Positions 1-31,254 of a stretch of DNA of 64,000 bases are shown here, in pieces. Source of the DNA: Muraenolepis orangiensis (Eukaryota > Chordata > Actinopteri > Gadiformes > Muraenolepididae). A program made the translations under genes and the position numbers. Within the stretch, counting starts at the first letter, position 1; each line of letters opens with the position of its first letter. The notes under the pieces are model-generated. The model was not told the DNA's origin. It made no database searches and was given only the letters and a program-made list of their open reading frames with translations. Location of the stretch: the NCBI GenBank assembly GCA_027704905.1, contig CM051005.1, forward strand, positions 13,643,600 to 13,707,599, written 5' to 3'.

Positions 1-1552
1 AACGCGTTCACCTTTTGATAATGACATGTCTTTGTCTTTGTCCTGGCCGTATTATTGCTATTTCAGCAGTAAAACTTTTTTTTACCAGTTGGGGTAGGCC
101 GGAGGAGGGAGTGAGGGGGGGGAGAGGGGAGAGAGAGAGAGAGAGGGGGGGTGGTGGGGGTGGCGGCGAATGGAACTTCCATTTGTTAGGAGGGGCTAAA
201 CACTTCTCCCCCATTTTGACCTCGGTTGAATGAGACAGGGAAGTTGTGGGACAATTGATCAAGAGTGCCCAGATCCCGACATTAGGATGATTTATTGAAA
301 TATCTTGTTGAAATCCCATTTAAGGTTATTCAATCTTATTGTTATGCTTATTACTAAATTAAACTTTTTTTTTTATTTTGGTACTTTTATCTGCATGTGG
401 CTCAATTGACCAGTTTTAATTGCACCCCCTAAAAAGGATTGACTGAAGTGGTATACATAATAGATCGTTTGATCCATTGATGGATGTCTAAACCTTATTC
501 TAATAGCTTAGTGATTGTGTATCTCGTGGCCTATCAAACATCAACAACAAATTATCACTAAATAAGCATAGTAAAGTGTTTGTTTTTTTAGGCACACCTA
601 GGCAGTAATATATGTTTGGCACTTGATAGTCATGGTATATTTGTAAGCATTATGCCATCTTATTGCATTGGTTCAGTGTCTTTGAATAGAATAGTTAAAA
701 TAGTGTTGCTTGTGAGGGGAAAGGGACGTAGTGGGCCTGGGGATTGAGCACAAGAGGAGAGGAGCGTTTCCCTTGTGGCTCTAACCATCAACCACGGTTA
801 GATAGATCAGGGAAGGCACCTTTTCTGATTGATTAACATAGTTAGGCATTTGTACATACATATGTTATACAATAGGCGTTTTGGGAGATTTGGACTGGTC
901 ATTTAGTTAAGACTAGGGCATTTTGTGTTTTCTTTTTATATATTAACATTCAACATGGATTCTGGTGGAATAATTCTATGGTTACATACAGTTAATAACA
1001 GTAAATGATCCTAATCTGTCTAGTAAATCAAAATGGTAACACTAGGAACACTATTAGGAATCTATATATATCCCGGTTGGACTTGGGGGTGGTGGGGGGC
1101 TCGGCTACTTTTGCAAGCAAGGTACATTGAGGGATGTTCTCCAATCTAAACTTTGTGTGTACCCTCCTTGTAAAAACAGCCGAAGAGCACGACACAAGAT
1201 CATATCATGCCATGTTCCTTCTGTAAAGCAAAGAAGGGGCACCACCCACAGATTGTCATATGTATTTTATAACCTAGACTTCAATTCATGCAGTCATAGC
1301 CTATCCATTGATACACAAATGACCTTTGCCCTCAGAGCTGGTGTGGTTGTTGGTTGTTTGTGTACTACCAACCGGTCTAATTTAATTAGCTTGCCCCCTG
1401 GCTCCTCTCAGGCCTGAGGATCGGGGGGATATGTAATCGAGGTAGTCGTCCACTCCTATATTTGATTATATGTGCATTTTCTTGTAGACGGGGTAGGAGG
1501 TAACTAGCTCACAAACTGGTCATATTAATGCTCTCCTCGCCTCTGCCTACAG
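1..1552. other. tcf3 upstream region / 5' intron
   Basis: No coding exon was recognised here. The stretch holds a GA-rich microsatellite near 125-150, a T run near 365, and otherwise AT-rich unique-looking sequence. It ends in a splice acceptor (AG at 1551-1552) just before the first coding exon of tcf3, so most of it is probably the intron after a non-coding first exon lying outside the window. No promoter could be identified. Confidence 0.5.
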
Positions 1553-1595
1553 TCACTTACTGAGACTTAAAGGGCCAAGTGAACAGCAGCGCAGC

Positions 1596-21723
<20,128 letters not shown>

Positions 21724-24700
21724 TTCTCGGGTACGTTGGCCGTACGATTGGTTTAGATTTGATGGGTACAATCGAACTGCAATTGTGCTGCTTGTTCATG
21801 CTTTCGTGCACCTTGAGTTGCACCGTGCCGCGGGTTTCTGTGTGAAAGTTCCACGACGAACTTAAAACCTGGGCCGATGAACCATTTTGCATGAAATAAC
21901 AGTTAAATTGCGGTTTAACCTGACCACTAAGGAAAAACTGATAAACTTCCAGGGAGAGCCTTGAGACTCCTTTGTGTCTGTCACTGGCGTGTGTCGATCA
22001 GGTGGAAATATCACCGAAGCTCAAATTTGGGGTTATTTTGCCCTCCTTTTAATGCGTACTGGTCTGGAAGTGAAGCCGTGCCTTTATAATACGTTAGTTT
22101 AGAAGCATGTTTAGAACTAGCGACTTGGTTGAGAGTTTTTACGTATTCAGAGACTACGAAATTGCTTGAAGCAGTCGAGTGCGCCAAACTTTCTATGTAA
22201 TAGAAGCAATAACACACAACCTTTTGCTAACCGTAAAACTGCGCATGCGTGGTAATGAAGTCATTGTTTGTAAACACGAAACAGTCATTTTGTCTGTATC
22301 TTTGGTTACCGGTGTCGCTGGTGTTGTGATCCAAAGATGGTAATAAAATTGCTGAGGGTGTAGTTTTGTAGTTTTTAAACTAGGAGTCGACTTTTTCCAC
22401 TCTCGATTCCAATCTGTGAACTTTTGAGTATCGGCCGATGCCGGTCTGATACTCTCATCATCCAACTTGTAAAAGTACAGTATCCCTCAGAGGTTATGAT
22501 CACAATTACCCACAGCACAGTGTGTGTGAACAAAAGCCATGGAAAAGCAACGTAATATATATTGAAATGTATAGAAATGTATTCAATTACTTAATCCCTC
22601 GGCTAATTTATTCTTTTGTTGTCTTTCAGATCCTGTTGCTTGTACAGCCCTTAAAACACGTGGCCTTAACCTATTATCATGCATTACAATGCGTGTTAAG
22701 AAAACACACAAAACAAATGGGAAAACATGGACACACACACACACACACACACCTCATTACCGCAAAGCCAGTGGCCACATTCCTGACCATGAATAAGAGA
22801 GTATCAAGCACATTTCATAGAGAGAGAGAGAGAGAGAGAGGGAGGGAGGGAGAGAGAGAGAGGGAGAGAGTTGTAGGAGTCTTGACAATTGCAAACCTGT
22901 GAACTCTGAAGGGACTTTTTCTTTTCTTTTTTTGGGAGACCTTTGGAAATCGGAACATAAGGAGGTCCGGTCTACCGGTTATGTTTTTTTTTTTTTTACT
23001 TTTTATTTTTTTGTAAGACATTTCAAAAGGAAAAAAAATAAGTTGGTTTCTTGTTGGGAGCAAATTGTGTTTGGATCAAATAGTACTTTTGGATCAATTG
23101 CTCAATTGAGCAAGGATTTGGGATCTGTATCCTTGGATAGTTATTCGGCATTCCCGTTGGAACAGGAGGTCTTACATTCATTACAGGCAACAACAAAAAA
23201 AGGACACCAGAGTAAATCATGTTTGAATAAAACCTGTTGTAATGTTTGCCTATTTTAGGCATAGTGTTTGGTCATGATACATTTTGCCATAATTTTCATT
23301 TTCCTCCCCCCCTTAAAAGATGACTGAAATACGGATGTAGGTGTGGAGACACTTGGCCATAATAGCATTTAAATACTGGACAGAGAGATGACTCATCTTG
23401 TGTGTGTGTATGCTCGTCATTATTGGCTGTAGATTGTTATTTTTTTTTATGATAAGAAAAAAAAGCAAAACTTTGCCACAGTCAAACCGACCTGGGTATA
23501 TGTTACTTTACCCATTGGTAACCCCCCACCCGCCCCCGACTATAATGTCCCATACATCTTTAAATGTCACTGCCATGGTTACAGAATGGAACGACTGCCA
23601 GAGAGGGATATACCACCGGACGATACCAGAGGAGGACGAGCGGCGCCTCCTCCCGCCGATCACGTGGTCTGGGGGTGGGCGGGAGAGCGGGGGAGGGGAG
23701 GAGGAGGAGGAGGAGGAGGAGAGTTGTGTGCACGCGCACGCCATTGGGACACTGCTGCTGGACGGAGATGGAAACAGGAGCGCGGTGGAACGCAACCTTC
23801 ACTGCCCTCACGCGCCACTCATCCTCAGCAGGTGGTCACGGCAACCGCCGGGGCATGTGGACAGGGGGGGCCGGAGTTTCCTCCCCCGCCTCTGGTGGCG
23901 GCGGGTGGCTCTCCGCACTCCCGCCGTATCCCGAAAGTCCCTGACCCTGAGGACGCTTTTTCAGTACGGTGAAGAACCTTTTGTTGTGGCCAGGGTCACA
24001 CTTACTTCGCTATGGAGACTTTGATGTAGGACTGAGAGCGAACTGTATTTTAGTAAAACTGCATTTAACCAGGAAATTGGAAAAAAAAGAAAAGAAAGAA
24101 AAAAAAAAAAGATTTGAAAGGGATCATGAGTGTTATTGCGCCACCTGCTGGTAGAATTACCCCATTGCCATTGTTTTTGATTTGTTTGTTTTTTGGTTTA
24201 TTTGTTTGTTTTTTGGTTTATTTGGCTGTTGCTCCATGTTGCATTTGGTGTCCCCCCCCCCCCCCCATCCCCATCCCCATCCCCCGGTTTTTTTTGTATT
24301 ATTATTGCAAAACTTGTTTGTAAGAATCTTCCTTTTTTTGTAGAATTTAATAATCTTTCAGTTTTTGTATTGTATTTTTTACTTTGTAAGATAGATGTAT
24401 CAGTTTTTACTTTTGGAATGCTTTTTGTTTTGTTTTGTTTGTTTGTTTACATCGTTTAAATTGAAGAAAGCTCCGTTTAGATGCCAGGAACAAAGTGAGG
24501 TGTACCCCATTTATTTTTAATGGATTTGCGTCAGGTGCTCGGATGTTAGAAATGCCAATATTTTCTACCAGCAGCACACAATTTGCTATGTTCATTGAAT
24601 TAGTTCTCCAATTGACTATCACACAAGGCACAGCGGGAGGTCTTCTGGCGTTTGCAAGTTGGGTGTCATAATACATAGTTTTTGTTGGAACACTTTCTTC

Positions 24701-26100
24701 ACCAAAGCCCCACTCCTTTCCTTTGACTGATGTCCCGGCCCTTATCGATTTCCGACTATTGTTAGTTTTGTTGTGTACAATCTGCAAAATATTCCTGGTT
24801 TCATTATGACAGCATATGAAACATATAAACAAATCAAAAGGGTGGCCTTAGTCTTTTCCTGACTTTGGGAGTTTTGATAATGGTTGCTCACTAGTGCCTG
24901 AATACCTGTCTGCTACACAGTGAAAGACTACTAGGTTGTACCTTTTTTATAAAAACAGATGTATTTAAAAAATAATATTTACTTGGAGGACATTTGACAA
25001 TGTCTCAGCACATAAAAAAATGAACAATTAATTTTACATCTCAGCGCATCAAAATGAACAATTAATTTTGCATCTCAGCGCATCAAAAATGAACAATTAC
25101 ACTTCATTGCACCGTTTTCTGTCGGTTGGTGAAGTAAGATATAGCTAATGAATTACACAGGAGTTAAAACCAACCCTGAATACATCATCAATGTGGGTTT
25201 TTTTTACTTGAAAAGATGACCCTGGTGACTATTTCAAACGTATCTAGTATGTACCGAATTTATTTAAGAAATATATCGCATCCCTGACGGCATGTGCATT
25301 AACACGTGTACAGAGGTATGTCCACATCAGTTTTATTGTTGTAAACGGACACTGATATGTTGCAGTGTTTTGTATACCAATTTGGGTCATTTTCTCAGTT
25401 TGTTTCCCCAGCTCGCCCCATGGATAAGCGCTGTCGATTCTCCCTCACTCCTGCCCCCCCCCCACACACACACACACACACATTACCCCCCCCCCCCCCC
25501 ACACACACACACACACACACCCTTGGTCCGATGTACGAAAGGGATATTACACATTGCTACTTTTCATTTACCTTATGTGAACGATTTCTACAGTATATTC
25601 TGTGTTCCAAGACGCACAAGATATTTGGTGTTATTTTTTTGGCAGGGGAAACTCCCGACTCAAACCTCCTCGTGTACACAATAGATCCACTGCTACAGAA
25701 GCCACGGTCTCATGCTCATATTTGGGGACACTATGTATGTAAGGTATGTCCTCAAAGTGCCTCCAGTTTCCTATTTTTTATATATAAAGTAGATATTGAG
25801 AGCTGTCGTGTATATAACAGTAATGTAGCAATAAATGTGCCATTTTTAATAACAATACATACACTTTTCAATGTCTTGTTTGAGCTAAATGGTCAACAAT
25901 ACTAATACGTGGTTACATAAAGCTTTTCCCCCCCTGCTATGCAGAATGGCAATAAAAGCAATGCAATGCTTTGTACAGGGTATATATACATTGACCTCGT
26001 ATATAGGCCTAATACTAGTCGGTACTGCGTTTTATATTACAATGATATGCAGTGCAGCTGCACAGGTTTTTGCATATAAAGACATGAATGCAATACTGAA
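21724..26100 (+). other. tcf3 3' UTR and downstream flank
   Basis: No exon was identified after the tcf3 stop. The region has a CA run (22,731-22,752), a GA run (22,818-22,870), an NRF1-like GCGCATGCG at 22,241, a GC-rich block at 23,560-23,990, a poly-C run at 24,253, a three-copy tandem repeat near 25,000-25,100 and CA/C runs at 25,460-25,520. Candidate polyadenylation signals AATAAA occur at 23,227, 25,829 and 25,951. Where the mRNA ends cannot be told from sequence alone. Confidence 0.5.
25003..25100. repeat. three-copy ~40-bp tandem repeat
   Basis: Three imperfect copies of a unit containing ATGAACAATTAATTTTACAT followed by CTCAGCGCATCAAA. Small AT-rich minisatellite with no coding content. 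Confidence 0.8.
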
Positions 26101-26280
26101 ATATAAGTTGTGATCCCAATACATTTCCAACGTCAATTTACAATGTGATAACCATGTCCTCGATTTCCATGGTTACGTGTGAACTTTGCTGATGGCTTCT
26201 TCAGCCGATGATCAGAAGTAACCCATTGCGAGCTGTTTTGTTTTATTGAACTGACATGTTGCCACCAGAGAGACTTGTGT

Positions 26281-26291
26281 TGCGCATGCGC
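26281..26291. promoter_or_regulatory. NRF1-type palindrome, possible relic uqcr11 promoter
   Basis: TGCGCATGCGC is a full match to the NRF1 consensus found at many promoters of nuclear-encoded mitochondrial genes. It lies 640 bp upstream of the exon resembling uqcr11 and on the expected side of it, so it may be what is left of that gene's promoter. Confidence 0.35.
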
Positions 26292-26765
26292 GACCCGTCC
26301 TGCCTCCTCGCACATGGAAAGTTTCGACCTTGCAGACCTTCACTTGCTCTTTTGTTTTGTTTAAGTGGTGGCAAATTTACAATTTGACCTATACAAAGAA
26401 AGAAAAGATCGAGTCAAGTCGTCGGTAAGAAGAACACGTCTATCGCCTAAATGATCCCGGTAAGACTGATCGGTCAGCTCGCACTATTTTATGTTTTTTA
26501 ATATTTTATTTTTAGTGCTAGACCCGGTGGGGAGTCGCTTGCCTAGGAGACGTCACGCAGAAATGTCGTCCGTACATCTAGCCTAGGTTAGAGTCAGTCA
26601 ACTCTGCACTGTTTTCCTGCAAATCAACACTTTACTTTTAATAACCGTGTACCATGCTATACCTGCCTGATGCATGTGTGTTGCTGCCTCAAATATGAAC
26701 CCCAGCCGTTTTAAAACTTATAAACAGAAAAAATATATTTGACTTGTGTTTTACTATCACACACT

Positions 26766-26768
<3 letters not shown>

Positions 26769-26834
<66 letters not shown>
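26769..26834. repeat. (TA)33 microsatellite
   Basis: Uninterrupted TA dinucleotide run of 66 bp, just upstream of the uqcr11-like exon. Confidence 0.96.
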
Positions 26835-26836
<2 letters not shown>

Positions 26837-26924
26837 CTTTGTATAAATAATGTTATTGGCATTCATTGTTGTAATAGTACACTGCAATAGTGAATAACTA
26901 ATCAAGCTCTTGTTTTCTGCACAG

Positions 26925-27033
26925 GATCCCAACCATGGCTTTATGGAGAACAGTCGGGGGTGTAGCTCTGGTCCATAACCATCCGGTTATTTTTGGATTA
27001 TGTCCCACTCATCAGTAGCCAATTCAATCGAGT
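26925..27033 (+). pseudogene. uqcr11-like exon with frameshift (complex III subunit relic)
   Basis: After acceptor TGCACAG the sequence reads IPTMALWRTVGGVALV, then in the next frame LFLDYVPLISSQFNRVY. Together these align with exon 2 of UQCR11, the small subunit of mitochondrial complex III (human: VPTAYTWGAVGAVGLV, a WATDWR segment, then LILDWVPYINGKFKKDN). Between the two blocks only 13 nt remain where 18 would encode WATDWR, so about 5 nt are missing and the frame is broken. UQCR11 lies between TCF3 and MBD3 in human, exactly as here. No convincing first exon was found. This is most likely a decayed duplicate whose working copy is elsewhere; an assembly error is the other option. Confidence 0.6.
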
Positions 27034-27448
27034 ATATATTATAAGCCTATTTATTATGTTATCTTTTGTACAACTATATGGTCCAATGGTTTGAAGAACT
27101 GAGCACCAAATAATGAAATTAACATTAACTATAATGACATATTTGCGTTGTCGCGGCAGGGAATGTAATAGAGTTGTCACATTTGACTACAATGGGGCTA
27201 ACTGGAGGGGACGTTACCAAAGGCGCAAAACAAGCACATGCACCATACAAATGTGGTGCTAACATTAAGGAAGTGCTCAAAAAGGCATCCTAACCAGGTA
27301 CAATTTAAGGTTGATATTGTTGAAGGGATAACCCGATGTACATTCTTCTTGTCTTTGAGGATTTTTTATTTCCATATTTTTGATCCTCATTTTATTCACT
27401 CTGGAATTGCTATTTCACCAGATGAACACAAGGGCGCAGTATACCCAC
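27034..27448. other. intergenic, unassigned
   Basis: AT-rich sequence between the uqcr11-like exon and the hAT insertion. No gene or repeat family recognised. Confidence 0.6.
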
Positions 27449-28451
27449 TAGTGATGTGTCGGTCGCGAACGAGCCGGCTCAAAGAGCCGGCTCTTTTTAG
27501 TGAACGACGGGAGCCGGCTCGCACCCGCGAACGAGCCGTTATTTATTTTTTTACGGGTGCTCCGCGTACATGCAGTGACTGAATGTCACTGTCATGACTG
27601 CATGTCATGCTGTGCATCACGTGAGGATAGATAAGGAGGAGGGGCGGCGTGTGGTCAGTGCTGATAGCGGAACAGAGGAAGGGGTGACACTTCACACGGG
27701 GAAGTGTCAGTTTGCGTCGCGCAAATAAGATAAGTGAAAGTAGGAAAAGAAGCAGCATTTGGCTGCATTTTAACAATTGTGCAAACACAAAGGCAGAATG
27801 CAGAATTTGCAACATGAAGCTCTCATATAGAGCAGGGTCCACAAACCACCTCCACAGGCACTTGAGAACTGTGCATCCAACAGTTCAGTTGGAAGAAAAA
27901 AAGGCAGGTCAGACTGCCTGCTTCTGCTTCTGTGTGTCTACTCCACCTGTTGTTGCTGCAGCTACAGGATCTACCCCCATGCATCAGGTACCCAAAAACC
28001 AACAGCTACACAGACCTCAATAAGCCAATGTATATACAATGAATGGCAATGGCAAAGGCAATGAATGACCCCAGCTAGACAGAACATAGTGGATGAAGAA
28101 TAGGCCAAAATTATTGCAAGTGATTTCCAACCATTTTCCATTGTGGAGGACAAGGGATTCCGAAGCTTCACACAGGCTCTCAATCCAATGTTCCTCCAAG
28201 CAGGAAAACACTCTCAAAAAATCATTCCGAGACTGTATGATAGAGAACGTGCTTCACTGCAGGCCAGGGTTAAGGAAGCTACTGCAGTTGACCACTGATT
28301 GCTGGACATCAAGAACCACCACCTTTCATGTAAATAAAAGGTATATGTGGTAAAATAGAAGAGCCGTTTGGGAGCCGAAAGAGCCGGCTCTTCTTGGTGA
28401 GCCGAGCCAAATGAGCCGGCTCACTCAAAAGAGCCGGAATTCCCATCACTA
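27449..28451 (+). mobile_element. decayed hAT transposon with 8-bp target duplication
   Basis: Ends are TAGTGATG and CATCACTA. The 8 bp ATACCCAC lie immediately outside both ends (27,441-27,448 and 28,452-28,459), the hAT-type target duplication. The subterminal parts carry many copies of GAGCCGGCTC. Inside, about 27,740-27,900 encodes a BED zinc finger (ECRICNMKLSYRAGST, then NHLHRHLRTVHP). Later frames give AKIIASDFQPFSIVEDKGF, the start of a hAT transposase domain. Frameshifts, stop codons and loss of most of the transposase make it non-autonomous. Total length is 1,003 bp. Confidence 0.92.
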
Positions 28452-28459
28452 ATACCCAC

Positions 28460-29450
28460 CTTCAATATAAGGCTGCACGTCAACTGACAATATAATTTGC
28501 TCACACGTTGTGCTTTTCTTTCCTAACACAAAGGAATCTAATCTGAAGTTTAGTTATAAACTTTCATTGCTGTCAAAAAAAGACATGGATACAAATTACA
28601 CTAATTTGACTTATTGTATAAATCTTAAGAATTTAATTAGGGACACTCCAATTACAAAACAACGAGTTGTGGATGTTTCAAGTCATTTTAGGATTGCTTG
28701 AAGCAAGCTTGTATTTTTGTTATTTGGGTTTCAGAATAACATGCACTTTGACATGCTTTACACAGTGATATTGCTGATTACGATGTGTGTCGTATTGGTG
28801 TACGTTTATAACCTTTTGGGATTGCCGCAGACAACGTTCGTAAGAAGTCAACATAAAAAATGACGTTTACGGTTTGTCTTAACCGCATCTGACATGCGTG
28901 AGCTGCCGAGTGTGTCCCCACCTGCAAACAACATCCTATTGTCAAGGACATCTCAACTGTAGTGGATACCTCATTTGTTTATAAATGTAGGCTACTCAGG
29001 CGTTGAGTGAGGCGGTGAAAGAGAATATATTGGACGGTTGCCATTCTTCCTTTCTATCATGTTATGCGTAACATAATATTTTTGTCATCGGGAGTACCGG
29101 GGAAAACTCCCGGTACTCTCTGTGTGATGACGAATGCGTGGTTGTGTTTGTTGTGTCGAGGATAAGGTTGACAAGAAATGTTAACGTGTCCCAGTCTATT
29201 AAGATTCTGTAATGCGTCTACTTTCTGTTAATTCGTTAATAGTGTAAGTCTGTTAATAGTGTTATTTTTAATCTCTTTTTTAATTATATTACAGTCCTGT
29301 AGTTTCTGTTGGGGCACGTGTCCGCTCTGGGAATATATTGTACGTATTCTCTTGATTCATACGTCAAGGTGAACTTTTTCTGTAGACACACCTCATCTCC
29401 CGTCATGCTCTGCTCCTCCCAGAGCCTTACCTTGTGTGTTTTGTCTCTAG
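28460..29450. other. intergenic sequence upstream of the EMC3-like exon
   Basis: AT-rich, no exon recognised. It ends in pyrimidine-rich sequence and an AG (TCTCTAG, 29,444-29,450) that would serve as acceptor for the EMC3-like exon. A 5' non-coding exon may lie in it. Confidence 0.5.
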
Positions 29451-29645
29451 TGGTTGACCTGTGACCTGTACCATGGTGGCTGCCCAGCTGCTGCTGGACT
29501 CCAGTATCAGGGCGTGGGTGGTGCAGCGCATGGCCTTCATCCCCTTCTTCATGGGTGTGCTGCGTGACTACGTCAGCCAGCTGCTCCTCCACAGCCACCC
29601 GAAGATGGACCTGGAGCAGGTCTCTGACAGGTGACTGTTATTGAA

Positions 29646-29687
29646 GTACGTATTTTGCACATATATATATATGTGCAAAACACGTAC
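29646..29687. repeat. 42-bp near-perfect palindrome
   Basis: Starts GTACGTATTTTGCACATATA and its second half is the reverse complement with a single mismatched pair. It can form a cruciform or hairpin. It begins 16 bp after the EMC3-like donor. Confidence 0.85.
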
Positions 29688-29979
29688 AATAATATATTAC
29701 TTTTTGTATTCATATATTTCGTGTTATGTGTTAATAATTTGTATAAATGAATGTTGGTATACTGGTATTGAAGTACTTTAAATAATTTATTCATATTGTA
29801 TTATGTAAAGTTAACCTATTGCATGATGTAGTGGAAGTATACTAGTAATAATATTTTTTTAATATATAAACATTTATATTAGTAATATAATAATGTATAT
29901 AAACATTATAAATATATATATACATTTGTATTATACAATATAATAACGTAGTGATTTAGCATGTGTTAATCAGTCAATT

Positions 29980-30300
29980 GAGGACCTAGTATTGAGTTAA
30001 TAGCTCTATTATCTAATATTGTAGTACCTAGTAGTGTAGACTGTAGTACCTTGTGTTGTGTGGTACCTTGTGTAGTGTTTACTGTAGTACCTTGAGTTGT
30101 GTTAACAGTAGAACCTCGTGTTTACTGTACCCAGTTTACTGTACCCAGTGTTGTTGTTGTTCTGTCGTACCTAGGGTTATAGTGTTTACTGTAGTACCCA
30201 GTGTTATAGAGTTGGCTGCTACAGTCAACCTTCAGCACTGGGTACTTCAACACGACAAAAGTCAAGGTACTACCTAGTTATATGTTGTCTGTAGTACATA
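29980..30300. repeat. left arm of a degenerate inverted repeat (TAGTACC/TTTACTG units)
   Basis: Degenerate tandem copies built from ACTGTAGTACCTTGTGTTGT-like units. Reverse-complement copies occur at 32,385-32,510. Simple AT-rich sequence with copies of ATATAAACATT lies just before it. Confidence 0.7.
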
Positions 30301-30562
30301 TTGTAGTTCCAAAAGTATTCTGTAGACTTATTAAACCGTAGTGTTCCCTGTGTGTTTCTCTTGTCCAGGAACCTCTTCAACCAGGAGGTGAATGTAGCTG
30401 TGAAGAGGAGCCCATGGCCGGGGCATTTCTTGTGGTTGAGTGTTCCAATAAAGACGTAGAAATAAAGATGTTTTCATCTCAGCCAAGAACCTCAACAGGC
30501 CCCTTTCACTCTCTCTCAAGGGTATATTTTACATTTTATTTTCCCTAAATAAATACATTGCT

Positions 30563-30813
30563 ATGGTAAATGGACATTTATATAGCGCTTTTCTAACCAA
30601 TGGTTACTCAAAGCATTACTCAAGTCATGCCTCACATTCACCCACCAACGGTGGAGTCAGCCATGCAAGGAGACAGCCAGCACGTCAGGAGCAGTTAGGG
30701 TTAGGGTGTCTTGCTCAAGGACAGCTTTTGCCTAGGAGGAGGCGGCGGGGATCGAAGCAGCAACCTTCCGGTTGTGAGGCGACCGCTCTACCTCCTGAGC
30801 TATACTGCCGCTA
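30563..30813 (-). mobile_element. teleost tRNA-like SINE-type repeat
   Basis: Recognisable dispersed fish repeat: TGGACATTTATATAGCGCTT at one side, a middle part with GGTGTCTTGCTCAAGGACA-type sequence, and a tRNA-like end with GGGGATCGAAGC and GACCGCTCTACCTCCTGAGC. Read on the minus strand these give A-box-like (TAGCTCAGGAGGTAG) and B-box-like (GCTTCGATCCCC) motifs. Confidence 0.75.
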
Positions 30814-30929
30814 TGGAGACCATCCTCAGTCGGATGTCAGCCCGTATCTCCAGGGTTGATAGTCACTAGCTCACTCCACTAGGCCACAGAGGGTCTGGCT
30901 GAACATGGTCAGTGGTTATATTTGATATT

Positions 30930-31240
30930 ACAATGCACATGATATTGCTGGCTTTCCAAAAGTAAAAGGTTTCCATGAAACTGCCGTTGCAGTACTTGAA
31001 CTTAGATCTCTGAGCTTTTAACCAACAACTCTCTCCATTGCACCACAGAGATCCTGGTTATGAACAGGTATATTTGACATTTACTTTTTACTTTTCCAAA
31101 ATATATATATTGCTAAGGAGACCAACCTCAGTGGGACTTAAACCAATATCTCTAGCGTTGATGGTCACTAGCTCACTTCACTAGGCCTCAAAGATGCTGG
31201 CTGTGACATGGTGGGTGGTTATATTTGACATTAAATTTAC
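30930..31240. repeat. cluster 1 of tRNA-like modules
   Basis: Two or more short modules read on the minus strand as degraded tRNA-like units, for example the reverse of ATTGCACCACAGAGATCC with CTTGAACTTAGATCTC. They are spaced by TATATTTGACATT-type sequence. The same design recurs at 48.1-49.4 kb and 54.2-55.0 kb. Confidence 0.5.
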
Positions 31241-31254
31241 AAGCAACGGGGACA

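Larger units (their letters stand above)
29473..30459 (+). pseudogene. EMC3-like fragment: first coding exon plus possible short terminal exon
   Basis: The exon at 29,473-29,630 encodes MVAAQLLLDSSIRAWVVQRM, AFIPFFMGVLRDYVSQLLLH and SHPKMDLEQVSD. It is clearly like the N-terminus of EMC3, an ER membrane complex subunit (pattern ELLLDSNIRLWVVLPI...RHYVSILL...EQVSDS), with the first transmembrane helix. The donor is GTGACT, in the phase expected for EMC3. No later EMC3 exon is present. A candidate exon at 30,369-30,459, in the right phase, would add RNLFNQEVNVAVKRSPWPGH then FLWLSVPIKT and stop, with AATAAA at 30,447 and 30,461. The result is an 82-aa protein without the catalytic-fold region. 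It is either a dead duplicated fragment or a small chimeric gene. Confidence 0.6.

Noticed and set aside
26365..26424. Possible first exon of uqcr11 (LYKE-like match before a GTAAGA donor)
   Set aside because: The start codon would be GTG, the length and splice phase do not fit the next exon, and the similarity is only a few residues.
30563..30859. 98-aa frame rich in Arg/Gln
   Set aside because: Lies within the tRNA-like SINE-type repeat. Not a gene.
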